A stretch of DNA of 64,000 bases from Viridibacterium sp035456105 (GTDB taxonomy: Bacteria; Pseudomonadota; Gammaproteobacteria; Burkholderiales; Rhodocyclaceae), in contig DATIDV010000029.1 in the NCBI GenBank assembly GCA_035456105.1, positions 124,001-188,000 on the forward strand, given 5' to 3'. Below, one piece after another: positions 9,080-18,014 of this stretch (its first letter is position 1; every line of letters begins with the position of its first letter). The notes under the pieces were generated by a model. It was not told the origin of the DNA. It saw only the letters and a program-made list of their open reading frames with translations, and ran no database searches. The translations under genes were made by a program, and so were the position numbers.

Positions 9080-9607
9080 GTGTATCGCTTGATTCCATTG
9101 TTTTTTTGCGCATTGCTGGCGACCTCGGCGGCGGCGGCGGCGGCGGCGGTCGATCCGAGTCGGATCGGCTTCGTCAATGCAGACCGCGTCATGCGTGAAT
9201 CTGCGCCAGCCTTGCGTGTGCAGAAGAAGATCGAGAAGGAGTTCGAGAAGCGTGATCAGGAACTGCAGCGCGTCGCCAAGCAGTTGCAGACCATGCAGGA
9301 CAATCTCGAAAAGAATTCAGTAACGATGGCCGAGCCGGATCGGCGCGCGCGCGATCGCGAATTCAATGACCTGAATCGTGATTTCCAACGTCGGCGTCGC
9401 GAGTACCTTGAGGATCGCAACCAGCGCCAGAATGAAGAGATGGCTGGCGTGCTCGAGCGCGCCAACAAGGCCATCAGACAGGTCGCCGAGATTGAGAAGT
9501 TCGATCTGATCATTCAGGAGGCGGTGTACTTCAATCCGCGTATTGACATCACGGACAAGGTCATCAAGGCCTTGGCGGATACAACAGCATCCTCTTCCGC
9601 AAAATGA
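9080..9607 (+). CDS. skp: Periplasmic chaperone Skp/OmpH
   Basis: This 175-aa periplasmic chaperone holds unfolded outer-membrane proteins for BamA. The start is a GTG at 9080 preceded by AGGAGAT. The signal peptide (about 1-23) ends in a run of seven alanines encoded by (CGG)8. The mature part starts with RIGFVNADRVM and is a long charged coiled coil (about 45-150), as in Skp tentacles. The stop overlaps the lpxD start. Confidence 0.93.
   Translation: MYRLIPLFFCALLATSAAAAAAAVDPSRIGFVNADRVMRESAPALRVQKKIEKEFEKRDQELQRVAKQLQTMQDNLEKNSVTMAEPDRRARDREFNDLNRDFQRRRREYLEDRNQRQNEEMAGVLERANKAIRQVAEIEKFDLIIQEAVYFNPRIDITDKVIKALADTTASSSAK
9126..9149 (+). repeat. (CGG)8 trinucleotide tract within skp signal peptide
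   Basis: Eight uninterrupted CGG units read in the skp frame as S followed by seven A (TCG then GCG codons). A three-base unit keeps the frame if it slips, so it can change only signal-peptide length. Confidence 0.85.
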
Positions 9608-10671
9608 CTACGGTTTCTTTTAGCGTTCGTCAGATCGTCGAGGTGCTGGGCGGCGAGCTGTCAGGCGATGATTCCGTTGTCATCACGCAGGTTGCGCCGC
9701 TGGAGCGTGCTGCCGGGTCGGATATCGGCTTTGTGGCGCACGCCAAGTATCGCAAGGCTCTGGACGCCACGCATGCCGGCGCCTTGATCCTGCCGCGCAG
9801 CCTCGCAGATGCGTGGTCCGGTACGCGGATCGTCGTAGACGATCCTTATCTGTACTTCGCACGTGTCACCCAGTTGCTGAATCCGGTAACGAATGCCTAT
9901 GCGGGCATACATCCTACGGCGGTGGTCTTGTCGGATCTGCCGCCCGGTATTGGTGTCGGCCCTCTGGCGTTCATTGGTGAAGACTGTCATATCGCCGCAG
10001 GTGTGGTCATCGGGCCTGGCGCTATCGTCGAGCAAGGCACGACGATTGGCGAGAACACCTTGTTGCATGCCAAGGTCGTGGTCTACGCGGGCAGTCAGAT
10101 TGGTGCGCGCTGTGTGCTGCATTCCGGCGCGATTATCGGCGGAGATGGCTTCGGTTTCGCGCGTCGCAAGGATGGCGGCTGGGAGAAGATTCCGCAGATC
10201 GGGCGCGTGATTCTGGGTGACGACGTTGAGGTTGGAGCAAACACGACGATTGATCGTGGTGCGCTGGATGACACCGTGATCGAAAATGGCGTGAAGCTCG
10301 ATAACCTGATTCAGATCGCCCACAACTGTCGTGTAGGTGAGAACAGCGCCATGGCGGCTTTTGCAGGCATGGCAGGCAGTTCGAAGTTGGGAAAGCGCGT
10401 GATGGTGGGGGGGCAGGCCGGCATCATGGGACATATCGAGGTGGCCGATGATGTTGTCGTGTCCAGCCGCTCCTTCATGAGCAAATCGGTAAGCGAAAAG
10501 GGCGTCTACACTTCGACGATACCGGCCATCCAGCACAATGATTGGCTACGTAACGCTGTGCATATCAAGCATCTTGACGAGATGGCCGATCGCATCAAGC
10601 AACTCGAGAAAAAACTTGAAAGACTCGACGCCGCGCGCGACGAGTCGAACGAAACTGGGAGCGGTAAGTGA
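9604..10671 (+). CDS. lpxD: UDP-3-O-(3-hydroxyacyl)glucosamine N-acyltransferase
   Basis: This 355-aa enzyme does the third step of lipid A synthesis, adding the N-linked 3-hydroxyacyl chain. An N-terminal uridine-binding domain (about 1-100) precedes a left-handed beta-helix with hexapeptide repeats (about 105-310). The catalytic-histidine segment LDNLIQIAHNCRVG and IIGGDGFGFA are intact. It is coupled by ATGA overlap to skp and overlaps fabZ. Confidence 0.96.
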   Translation: MTTVSFSVRQIVEVLGGELSGDDSVVITQVAPLERAAGSDIGFVAHAKYRKALDATHAGALILPRSLADAWSGTRIVVDDPYLYFARVTQLLNPVTNAYAGIHPTAVVLSDLPPGIGVGPLAFIGEDCHIAAGVVIGPGAIVEQGTTIGENTLLHAKVVVYAGSQIGARCVLHSGAIIGGDGFGFARRKDGGWEKIPQIGRVILGDDVEVGANTTIDRGALDDTVIENGVKLDNLIQIAHNCRVGENSAMAAFAGMAGSSKLGKRVMVGGQAGIMGHIEVADDVVVSSRSFMSKSVSEKGVYTSTIPAIQHNDWLRNAVHIKHLDEMADRIKQLEKKLERLDAARDESNETGSGK

Positions 10672-11147
10672 GCGAAACGAATAACGTGGCTATTGGCCAG
10701 GACCTGGGCGTGATGGAAATCAAGGAGGTCATGAAATACCTCCCGCACCGCTATCCATTTCTGCTGATCGATCGCGTGCTTGAGCTGGTGCCGGGTGACC
10801 GCGTGCTCGCGCTGAAAAATGTGACCATCAATGAAGAGTTCTTCAATGGACACTTTCCACATGCACCGGTGATGCCCGGCGTGCTGATCATTGAAGCCAT
10901 GGCGCAGGCGGCAGCGATCCTGTCATTCAAGACCCAGGGCATCGTGCCTGACGAAAACTCTGTGCTGTATTTCGCCGGGATCGACAACACGCGTTTCAAG
11001 CGCCCGGTCGTGCCGGGCGATCAGCTGCGTTTTGAGGTCAGCATCACGCGTACCATGCGCGGCATCTGGAAGTACAAGGGCGTCGCCAAGGTTGGCGATG
11101 AAGTCGCGGTCGAAGCCGAACTCATGTGCGCAATCAAGCAAATCTGA
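10668..11147 (+). CDS. fabZ: (3R)-hydroxyacyl-ACP dehydratase
   Basis: This enzyme dehydrates 3-hydroxyacyl-ACP in type II fatty-acid synthesis. The hot-dog helix motif FNGHFPHAPVMPGVLIIEAM contains the catalytic His and Glu. The GTG at 10668 overlaps the lpxD stop and gives 159 aa. An ATG at 10713 (MEIKEVMKYLPHRYPF) gives the more usual family N-terminus and may be the true start. It sits between two lipid A acyltransferases that use the same hydroxyacyl-ACP pool. Confidence 0.95.
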   Translation: MSETNNVAIGQDLGVMEIKEVMKYLPHRYPFLLIDRVLELVPGDRVLALKNVTINEEFFNGHFPHAPVMPGVLIIEAMAQAAAILSFKTQGIVPDENSVLYFAGIDNTRFKRPVVPGDQLRFEVSITRTMRGIWKYKGVAKVGDEVAVEAELMCAIKQI

Positions 11148-11917
11148 TGATTCATCCGACAGCTCTTGTCAGCCCTGGCGCGCGTCTAGGTGAGCGCGTC
11201 AAGGTCGGGCCATACAGCATCATCGGCGAACACGTCGAAATCGGTGACGACACAGTCATTGGTCCGCATGTCGTGGTCACCGGCCATACGCGTATCGGAC
11301 GCGCAAATCGCATCTACCAGTTTTGCTCGATTGGCGAAGAGCCGCAGGACAAGAAATATGCGGGTGAACCGACCGAGCTGATCATTGGCGACCGCAACAC
11401 CATTCACGAGTTCTGCTCCTTGCATGTCGGCACGGTGCAGGACAAAGGTATCACGCGCATCGGCAATGACAACTGGATCATGGCCTACGTGCACGTGGCA
11501 CATGATTGCGTGGTCGGCGATAACGTGATCTTTGCCAACAATGCGACTCTTGCGGGGCACGTCACAATTGGCGACTGGGCGATTCTCGGCGGCTTCACCG
11601 GTGTGCATCAGTTTGGCCGTGTCGGCGCGCACAGCTTCTGTGGTGTCGGTACGGTGTTGCTGCAAGACCTGCCGCCCTTCGTAACAGTCTCGGGCAATCC
11701 GGCTGCGCCTCACGGGATCAATAGCGAAGGCCTCAAGCGTCGTGGTTATTCGAGCGAAGCTATCGCGCAGATCAAACGTGCCTACAAGGCCCTGTATCGC
11801 CAGGGCCTGTCGATGGATGAAGCGCGTGCTGCAATTGCCGAAATGGCGACGACGACGCCCGAGTTACAGATATTCAGCGATTTCATTGCCGCCTCCGGGC
11901 GCGGCATTGTCCGCTGA
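11147..11917 (+). CDS. lpxA: UDP-N-acetylglucosamine O-acyltransferase
   Basis: This 256-aa enzyme does the first acylation of lipid A synthesis. The beta-helix hexapeptide repeats begin directly (MIHPTALVSPGARLGERV). The catalytic-histidine region and the NATLAGHVTIGDWAILGGFTG segment are typical. The ATG at 11147 overlaps the fabZ stop; upstream in-frame extension lies inside fabZ. A C-terminal helical domain follows from about residue 190. Confidence 0.97.
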   Translation: MIHPTALVSPGARLGERVKVGPYSIIGEHVEIGDDTVIGPHVVVTGHTRIGRANRIYQFCSIGEEPQDKKYAGEPTELIIGDRNTIHEFCSLHVGTVQDKGITRIGNDNWIMAYVHVAHDCVVGDNVIFANNATLAGHVTIGDWAILGGFTGVHQFGRVGAHSFCGVGTVLLQDLPPFVTVSGNPAAPHGINSEGLKRRGYSSEAIAQIKRAYKALYRQGLSMDEARAAIAEMATTTPELQIFSDFIAASGRGIVR

Positions 11918-11940
11918 CCCCCGGCGGAGCAGACCAAGTC

Positions 11941-13083
11941 ATGCGTATTGCGATGGTCGCGGGCGAGGCCTCGGGCGATCTGCTGGCTAGTCACCTCATG
12001 CGGGCGCTCAAGGTGCACCTGCCGGATGCGCAATTCGTAGGCATCGGCGGCCCGAAGATGGAGGCGGAGGGCTTCGAGGCTTGGTGGCCAGCCGAGACTC
12101 TGGCGGTGAATGGCTACGTGGATGCGCTCAAGCGTTACCGCGAGCTGTCGGGTATCCGCAAGAATGTTCTCAAGCGGCTCAAACAGGACAAACCCGATCT
12201 CTTCATCGGCGTCGACGCACCCGATTTCAATCTCTGGCTCGAAGAGAAAGTGCGAAGCACGGGTGTGCCTACCGTACATTACGTCAGTCCTTCCATATGG
12301 GCCTGGCGTGGTCGGCGCGTATTCAAGGTCAAGCGCGCAGCCGATTGCGTTCTGTGCCTGTTTCCATTCGAGCCGGCACTCTACGAAAAACACGGTATGA
12401 CAGCGCACTACGTTGGTCATCCGCTGGCCGACGAATTCCCGCTGGAGCCGGATCGCGATGCGGCGCGCGAGCTATTGAACTTACCGCTCTCTGCGAAGGT
12501 TGTTGCCATGCTACCGGGCAGTCGTAATGGCGAAGTGGCACGCATGGCGGACAGCTTTGTCGGTACGGTAAGGCGCTTGTACGAGACTGATCCGGATTTG
12601 CGTTTTATCGTGCCGCTGGTCACGCGCGAAACACGCAATCTGTTCGAACAAGCCATTCGTCGTGCCGAGGCGCAGGAGCTGCCAATACGCATCCTGTTCG
12701 GGCACTCGCAGGACGCCATGACGGCGGCTGACGTGGTGCTGGTTGCCAGTGGCACAGCCACACTCGAAGCCGCGCTACTGAAGCGCCCGATGGTCATTGC
12801 CTACCGGCTGGCCAATTTGTCGTACCGCATCATGAAGCGTCTGGCCTACCTGCCTTACGTGGGCCTGCCCAACATTCTGGCCGGTGAGTTTCTTGTGCCG
12901 GAATTTATCCAGGATGCCGTGACGCCGGAGGCGCTGGCGGGCGGGCTGGAAAAGTGGCTGCTGGATCGCGAAGCCTGCGAGCGATTGACTGAGCGCTTTG
13001 CCGGGATGCATCTCGAGCTGCGCCAGAATCATGCTCAGCGCGCGGCTCGTGCCATCCTGCCGTTGCTTGGCTTGCGTGGATGA
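11941..13083 (+). CDS. lpxB: Lipid-A-disaccharide synthase
   Basis: This 380-aa GT19 glycosyltransferase joins UDP-diacylglucosamine and lipid X to make the lipid A disaccharide at the inner membrane. Family hallmarks are VAGEASGDLLASHLM at the N-terminus, the central SPSIWAWRGRR segment, LPGSRNGEV and the C-terminal VASGTATLEAALL motif. It completes the lpxD-fabZ-lpxA-lpxB block and is followed almost at once by rnhB. Confidence 0.97.
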   Translation: MRIAMVAGEASGDLLASHLMRALKVHLPDAQFVGIGGPKMEAEGFEAWWPAETLAVNGYVDALKRYRELSGIRKNVLKRLKQDKPDLFIGVDAPDFNLWLEEKVRSTGVPTVHYVSPSIWAWRGRRVFKVKRAADCVLCLFPFEPALYEKHGMTAHYVGHPLADEFPLEPDRDAARELLNLPLSAKVVAMLPGSRNGEVARMADSFVGTVRRLYETDPDLRFIVPLVTRETRNLFEQAIRRAEAQELPIRILFGHSQDAMTAADVVLVASGTATLEAALLKRPMVIAYRLANLSYRIMKRLAYLPYVGLPNILAGEFLVPEFIQDAVTPEALAGGLEKWLLDREACERLTERFAGMHLELRQNHAQRAARAILPLLGLRG

Positions 13084-13084
13084 C

Positions 13085-13672
13085 ATGGGCATTGTCCTGG
13101 TGTGTGGCGTCGATGAGGCAGGGCGCGGACCTCTGTGCGGGCCGGTGATTGCTGCCGCCGTGATACTCGATCCGGCACGTCACATCGCGGGACTCGCCGA
13201 TTCGAAGAAGCTGTCAGAACGAGCGCGTGATCGTCTGGCTCCTATCATCAGGCGTGATGCTCTGGCTTGGGCAATTGCCGAAGCCAGTGTAGAGGAGATT
13301 GATCGGCTCAACATTCTCCACGCGACCATGCTGGCCATGAAGCGCGCGGTCGAGGCACTCGACAAGGTGCCGCATGAAGTTCTTGTTGATGGCAACCGCA
13401 TACCGGAGATTGCAATGCCCGCCCGCGCCATCGTCAAAGGTGATGCGCTGGAAGCGGCGATTTCAGCGGCCTCCATTCTGGCCAAGACGCATCGCGACGC
13501 GATGCTGGTGCAGTTGCATGTGCAATATCCGGAGTTCGGCTTTGACCAGCACAAGGGCTATCCCACCGCGGCGCACCTCGCCGTGTTGGCGCGCCTCGGG
13601 CCGACTCCGCATCACCGCATGAGTTTTGCGCCAGTGCGCGAGGCCGTGTCGCAAAAGCGACTCTTCGAGTGA
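13085..13672 (+). CDS. rnhB: Ribonuclease HII
   Basis: This 195-aa enzyme removes ribonucleotides from DNA and RNA:DNA hybrids. The N-terminal metal-binding motif CGVDEAGRGPLCGPV supplies the DEAGRG acidic pair. Other acidic residues lie in LADSKKLS and in the LVDGNRIP segment. The ATG at 13085 gives the normal short N-terminus; the frame extends into lpxB but without conserved residues. Its placement after lpxB is common in proteobacteria. Confidence 0.95.
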   Translation: MGIVLVCGVDEAGRGPLCGPVIAAAVILDPARHIAGLADSKKLSERARDRLAPIIRRDALAWAIAEASVEEIDRLNILHATMLAMKRAVEALDKVPHEVLVDGNRIPEIAMPARAIVKGDALEAAISAASILAKTHRDAMLVQLHVQYPEFGFDQHKGYPTAAHLAVLARLGPTPHHRMSFAPVREAVSQKRLFE

Positions 13673-13679
13673 GCGGCGC

Positions 13680-14465
13680 GTGAAACAGATAGCGTCGCGT
13701 GATAACGCCACTTTCAAGCATTTGCGCGCGCTTGTTGAAGACGGTCGCTATCGTCGTAGCGAGCGTGCAACGGTTCTGGACGGCGTTCATCTCCTCCAAG
13801 CTGCATGCGCCGCAAAGATCAGAATCCACCGCGTGGCCGTCACCGGGAATGCACTGCAGGCGCAGGAAATTGCGGCTCTTGTGAACGCGCTTGCAGCAGC
13901 TGGCAGCGAGATCATTGAAATGTCCGAGGCGCTGCTGCGAGCCCTGAGTCCAGTCGACACACCCAGTGGCATCCTCGCCGAGATCGATATTCCGGGCGAC
14001 TCATCGTCGTCCGTTACGGGAGATGTGCTGCTGCTTGAGGCCGTGCAGGATGCAGGTAATCTCGGCACCCTGCTGCGTACAGCGGCGGCGGTAGGGATCC
14101 GCCGCGTATTGCTCAGCGAACACTGTGCTCAGGCGTGGTCACCAAAAGTATTGCGGGCCGGCATGGGGGCACACTTTGCGCTGTCCGTGTCGGAGCACGT
14201 GGACCTGAATGCGGCGCTGGATGCCTGGCAGGGCGAGGTCGTCGCGACGGCGCTCGACGCCCGCTCACAAGATCTGTTCAAGCTCGATTTGCGACCGGCG
14301 GTGGCGTGGATGTTTGGCTCGGAAGGAGCGGGCCTGAGCGCTGGCTTGATAGCACGCGCGACACAGCTTGCACGCATTCCCATGCCGGGCGGCATGGAGT
14401 CATTGAATGTCGCCGCCGCAGCGGCAGTGTGTCTGTTCGAGCAGCTGAGGCAGCGCACGGCCTGA
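13680..14465 (+). CDS. TrmH/SpoU-family RNA 2'-O-methyltransferase
   Basis: This 261-aa SPOUT methyltransferase transfers methyl from SAM to a ribose 2'-OH in rRNA or tRNA. An N-terminal substrate-binding domain (about 1-100) is followed by the SPOUT motifs: motif 1 with N-L-G in AVQDAGNLGTLLRTAA, motif 2 in WMFGSEGAGLS, motif 3 in IPMPGGMESLNVAAAAAV. The GTG start at 13680 lies 8 bases after the rnhB stop. It could be RlmB-like, but the exact target nucleotide cannot be assigned. Confidence 0.85.
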   Translation: MKQIASRDNATFKHLRALVEDGRYRRSERATVLDGVHLLQAACAAKIRIHRVAVTGNALQAQEIAALVNALAAAGSEIIEMSEALLRALSPVDTPSGILAEIDIPGDSSSSVTGDVLLLEAVQDAGNLGTLLRTAAAVGIRRVLLSEHCAQAWSPKVLRAGMGAHFALSVSEHVDLNAALDAWQGEVVATALDARSQDLFKLDLRPAVAWMFGSEGAGLSAGLIARATQLARIPMPGGMESLNVAAAAAVCLFEQLRQRTA

Positions 14466-14479
14466 GCTGGTGTTTTTGC

Positions 14480-14926
14480 TCAGCGCTTGTCGCGCACGAG
14501 CCGCTGCTTTTCCCGATTCCAGTCGCGCTCTTTCTCGGTCTCGCGCTTGTCATACTGCTTCTTGCCCTTGGCAAGACCGATCTCCATCTTCACGCGTCCC
14601 TTGCTGTAGTGCAGATCGAGCGGCACCAAGGTGTAGCCAGCGCGCTCGACCTTGCCGATCAGACCGGAAATTTCGTGGGCCTTGAGCAGCAACTTGCGGG
14701 TGCGCACCGGGTCAGGCTTGATGTGCGTCGAGGCTGAAAGCAGGGCGCTGATGTGCATGCCGTGCACAATCACTTCTTCGCCGCGCAGTGCGACGTACGC
14801 TTCCTTGAGCTGCGCGCGACCTGCGCGGATTGCCTTGACCTCCCAGCCCTCGAGCACCAGTCCGGCTTCGAATCGCTCCTCAATGAAGTATTCGTGAAAG
14901 GCCTTGCGATTGTCGATGATGCTCAT
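14480..14926 (-). CDS. smpB: SsrA-binding protein SmpB
   Basis: This 148-aa partner of tmRNA is needed for trans-translation rescue of stalled ribosomes. The sequence opens with NRKAFHEYFIEERFEAGLVL and contains the conserved GWEVKAIRAGRAQLKEAYV block. It ends with a basic, tail-like segment that enters the empty mRNA channel. It converges with the methyltransferase gene (14 bases between stops) and diverges from ratA. No ssrA gene was recognised in the window. Confidence 0.96.
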   Translation of the reverse strand: MSIIDNRKAFHEYFIEERFEAGLVLEGWEVKAIRAGRAQLKEAYVALRGEEVIVHGMHISALLSASTHIKPDPVRTRKLLLKAHEISGLIGKVERAGYTLVPLDLHYSKGRVKMEIGLAKGKKQYDKRETEKERDWNREKQRLVRDKR

Positions 14927-15004
14927 GGATGGGAACGGGTGTGTTGGGTGGCTGCGCTAGAATGCCGATTTTAGCAGCACCGCGTTGCGCGGTCTGGATC
15001 CTAT

Positions 15005-15448
15005 ATGTCTGAAGTCAGGAAAGTCGTGCTGGTCGAGCGTAGTCCGGCGCAAATGTTCGCGCTGGTGGATGGCGTTGAGGAGTATCCGAAATTCTTGCCG
15101 TGGTGTGATGGCACTGAAATTGTGGAGCGTAGCGATGTGCTGACCGTAGCAATTCTGCGCATCAACTACCACGGCATACGCTCGCAATTCTCCACGGCCA
15201 ATGAAAAACAGTTTCCAGTGTCGATGAAACTGCGCTTGCGTGAAGGGCCGTTTCGTCAGCTCGAAGGCGAGTGGTTGTTCAAGGCGCTCGGCGAAACGGC
15301 ATGCAAGATCGAATTCCGACTGCATTACGAGTTCTCCAACAAGCTTCTCGAAAAGGTCTTGGGCCCCGTGTTCAATCACATCGCGAATACCTTTGTTGAC
15401 GCGTTCGTCAAACGCGCTGATCAGGTATATGCGGCGGGTGAGCGGTGA
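15005..15448 (+). CDS. ratA: Coq10/RatA-type START-domain protein
   Basis: This 147-aa protein has the polyketide-cyclase/START fold. VEEYPKFLPWCDGTEIVER and the HYEFSNKLLEKVLGPVFNHIA helix are typical of the RatA/YfjG/Coq10 family. In E. coli it was reported to block 70S association; mitochondrial relatives bind ubiquinone, so the actual ligand here is not known. It overlaps rnfH by 4 bases, the usual ratA-ratB pairing, and diverges from smpB. Confidence 0.9.
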   Translation: MSEVRKVVLVERSPAQMFALVDGVEEYPKFLPWCDGTEIVERSDVLTVAILRINYHGIRSQFSTANEKQFPVSMKLRLREGPFRQLEGEWLFKALGETACKIEFRLHYEFSNKLLEKVLGPVFNHIANTFVDAFVKRADQVYAAGER

Positions 15449-15768
15449 TGGCGGCGAAAATCAAGGTCGAGGTTTGTTATGCCTTGCCGGACACGCAGGA
15501 ACTCGTTGTTCTTGAGCTCGAAGCGGGCGCCAGCGTATTTGAGGCCATTCGCGCTTCAGGTCTGCTGGTTCGCTATCCGGAAATCAATTTCGATGTAAAC
15601 AAGATTGGTGTCTTCGCCAAGCTCGTCCAGCTTGACACCGAGTTGCGTGACCGTGATCGGGTCGAAATATATCGACCGCTGATTGCTGACCCGAAGGAGG
15701 TCCGGCGTCAGCGTGCCGCCGAAGGCAAGGCCATGAAAAAAGGCGGCGGGTCGCTCGTCGAGAGCTGA
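15445..15768 (+). CDS. RnfH family ubiquitin-fold protein (RatB)
   Basis: This small 107-aa protein has a ubiquitin-like beta-grasp fold. It opens with KVEVCYALPDTQELVVLELEAG and carries the family signature VGVFAK-like IGVFAKLVQLDTELRDRDRVEIYRPL region. The basic tail (KEVRRQRAAEGKAMKKGGG) is typical. It is coupled to ratA. The biochemical role is unproven. Confidence 0.88.
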   Translation: MMAAKIKVEVCYALPDTQELVVLELEAGASVFEAIRASGLLVRYPEINFDVNKIGVFAKLVQLDTELRDRDRVEIYRPLIADPKEVRRQRAAEGKAMKKGGGSLVES

Positions 15769-15798
15769 CCGCACCGCCTTTGGCGACAAGTTCAGGAG

Positions 15799-16341
15799 TT
15801 ACTTGCAGTCGCGTGACAGCTGGCCGCGCGTACGTTCTGCCTCCTGCTTGAGCTGGCTGTCGTCCAGGTAGACGCGCTCCCCGGCGGCATTGGTTGTGGT
15901 CACGCGGCCGCCACGTTCCAGCATCGAGAGGTTATTGCGCAGGCTCTCGCAGTAGCGCTTTTTCTCATCGGCCCGTTCGGCTTCCTGTTTGCGTTTTGCT
16001 TCCGCTTCCTGATCAGCTGCGCGCTTTTGCCTGGCTTCCAGATCCTTTTCCTGCCAGGTTTTCGGACCGGATTGCGTCGTAGCCACCTTGCTGTCGGGCT
16101 TGGAGTCCGGTTGCGTAGCCGCACCGGATTGCGCGGCAGTGGGCTCAGCAATGGCAGGTGCGTACTTCGGTGTCGGCGCAGCTTTCGTCGGTTTGGTGTC
16201 GCCACCGGGAGGGGGTTGATCGGAGTAATGGACGCGGCCGCTGGTGTCCTTCCACGTGTAAACCTCGGCAGATGCCGTTGCTGCGAAGGCAAAGGTGGCA
16301 AGGGTGGCGAAAAGGCGGGGCAGTGAGGAACGGAAGGTCAT
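15799..16341 (-). CDS. DUF4124 periplasmic protein
   Basis: This 180-aa protein has a signal peptide (about 1-25, cleavage near ATASA) and then the DUF4124 motif EVYTWKDTSGRVHYSDQPPP. A Pro/Ala/Lys-rich linker and a charged alpha-helical C-terminal half follow (about 100-175). I chose the ATG at 16341 because it places a clean signal peptide at the N-terminus; the frame extends another 10 codons upstream. DUF4124 proteins are envelope proteins of unknown function common in beta- and gammaproteobacteria. It diverges from guaB. Confidence 0.8.
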   Translation of the reverse strand: MTFRSSLPRLFATLATFAFAATASAEVYTWKDTSGRVHYSDQPPPGGDTKPTKAAPTPKYAPAIAEPTAAQSGAATQPDSKPDSKVATTQSGPKTWQEKDLEARQKRAADQEAEAKRKQEAERADEKKRYCESLRNNLSMLERGGRVTTTNAAGERVYLDDSQLKQEAERTRGQLSRDCK

Positions 16342-16413
16342 ATGGCGAACAAGCGTGGCATGAAAAAGCATGTAGAGGTCTTCTGCCCGGATACTGTCTC
16401 GCTCCGGGAGGTT

Positions 16414-16442
16414 TTGCCAGAGGCGACTGACGAACGTATAAT
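16414..16442 (+). promoter_or_regulatory. Sigma-70 promoter of guaBA
   Basis: TTGCCA (16414-16419) and TATAAT (16437-16442) are separated by exactly 17 bases. This is near-consensus and gives a predicted start around 16449, so the guaB leader would be about 20 nt. Confidence 0.75.
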
Positions 16443-16469
16443 AGTCATTTGCCGGGAAGGATTATAGAC

Positions 16470-17930
16470 ATGCGTTTGATCCAGAAGGCGCTGACGTTTG
16501 ACGACGTCCTGCTGGTTCCTGCCCATTCCGAGGTGATGCCGCGTGATGTGAGCCTAGCGACGCGCCTGACACGTAATATTCAGCTGAATATCCCCCTTGT
16601 TTCTGCCGCCATGGACACCGTGACGGAGTCGCGTCTCGCAATCGCGCTGGCGCAGGAGGGCGGAATCGGGATCATCCACAAGAACCTCACCTCCAAGCAA
16701 CAGGCGCAGCAAGTTGCGATGGTGAAGCGCTTCGAATCGGGCGTGTTGCGTGACCCGATCACCATTCCACCGACCTTGTCCGTACGTGAAGTCTTGGCCC
16801 TGACGCGTCAGCATCGCATTTCCGGCGTGCCGGTAATGGATGGCAAGCGTGTCATCGGTATCGTCACCAACCGTGACCTGCGCTTCGAAACGAATCTCGA
16901 TCAGCCTGTGTCCGCCATCATGACGCCGCGCGAGCGGCTGGTGACGGTCAGTGAAGGGGCGTCGCTTGATGAGGCGAAGGCTTTGATGCACCGCAACCGC
17001 CTCGAGCGCGTGCTGGTCCTCAAGGACAACGGCGAGCTCTACGGCCTGATCACGGTAAAGGATATCCAGAAAGCAACCGAGCATCCGTTTGCAGCCAAGG
17101 ATTCGCATGGTCGCTTGCGTGTCGGCGCGGCGGTCGGTGTCGGTGCGGGTACGGAAGAGCGTTGCGAGATGCTGGCGGATGCCGGCGTCGATGTGATTGT
17201 AGTGGACACAGCTCACGGCCATTCGAAAGGCGTGCTGGATCGTGTCCAGTGGGTGAAGAAGAATTTCCCGCATATCGATGTCATTGGCGGCAATATCGCC
17301 ACCGGCGCTGCAGCGAAAGCGCTGGTCGATCATGGCGCCGATGGCGTCAAGGTCGGCATCGGTCCGGGTTCGATCTGCACCACGCGTATCGTCGCGGGTG
17401 TCGGCGTACCACAGATGACGGCAGTCGATAACGTCTCGCGTGCCTTGGCGGGTACGGGCGTGCCGATGATTGCCGATGGCGGCATCCGTTATTCCGGTGA
17501 CATTTCCAAGGCGATTGCTGCTGGCGCGAATTGCGTGATGCTCGGTGGCTTGTTTGCTGGTACGGAAGAAGCGCCGGGTGAGACGGTCCTGTTCCAGGGG
17601 CGCTCCTACAAGTCCTACCGTGGTATGGGTTCGCTTGGTGCGATGGAGAAGGGGTCGGCAGACCGCTACTTCCAGGACGCGGAGAACAACGCCGACAAGC
17701 TGGTGCCGGAAGGCATCGAAGGTCGCGTTGCCTACAAGGGGCCGGTTGGCGCAGTAATTCACCAGCTGTGCGGTGGCTTGCGTGCTTCGATGGGCTACGT
17801 CGGCTGTGCAAGCATCGACATCATGCATGCCAAGGCGGAGTTCGTTGAGATCACGTCCGCGGGCATTCGCGAATCGCACGTGCATGACGTGCAGATCACC
17901 AAGGAAGCACCCAACTACCATCAGGAATGA
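16470..17930 (+). CDS. guaB: IMP dehydrogenase
   Basis: This 486-aa enzyme oxidises IMP to XMP with NAD+, the first committed step to GMP. The N-terminus RLIQKALTFDDVLLVPAHS is standard. Two CBS domains lie at about 95-205. The catalytic cysteine is in KVGIGPGSICTTRIVAGVG, and the flap segment YRGMGSLGAM is present. The ATG at 16470 follows GGGAAGG. It has a strong promoter upstream and a terminator-like hairpin before guaA. Confidence 0.98.
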   Translation: MRLIQKALTFDDVLLVPAHSEVMPRDVSLATRLTRNIQLNIPLVSAAMDTVTESRLAIALAQEGGIGIIHKNLTSKQQAQQVAMVKRFESGVLRDPITIPPTLSVREVLALTRQHRISGVPVMDGKRVIGIVTNRDLRFETNLDQPVSAIMTPRERLVTVSEGASLDEAKALMHRNRLERVLVLKDNGELYGLITVKDIQKATEHPFAAKDSHGRLRVGAAVGVGAGTEERCEMLADAGVDVIVVDTAHGHSKGVLDRVQWVKKNFPHIDVIGGNIATGAAAKALVDHGADGVKVGIGPGSICTTRIVAGVGVPQMTAVDNVSRALAGTGVPMIADGGIRYSGDISKAIAAGANCVMLGGLFAGTEEAPGETVLFQGRSYKSYRGMGSLGAMEKGSADRYFQDAENNADKLVPEGIEGRVAYKGPVGAVIHQLCGGLRASMGYVGCASIDIMHAKAEFVEITSAGIRESHVHDVQITKEAPNYHQE

Positions 17931-17951
17931 TGGCTGCAGCAAGATGAACTG

Positions 17952-17982
17952 GACGGTCGGCTAAGCCGACCGTCTTGCTTTT
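17952..17982 (+). terminator. Hairpin with T-rich tail between guaB and guaA
   Basis: A perfect 10-bp stem GACGGTCGGC / GCCGACCGTC (17952-17961, 17965-17974) with loop TAA is followed by TTGCTTTT. It may partly uncouple guaA from guaB transcription. Confidence 0.7.
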
Positions 17983-18014
17983 ACACTCCCCATTTCTGTA
18001 CTGCCGAGCACACC

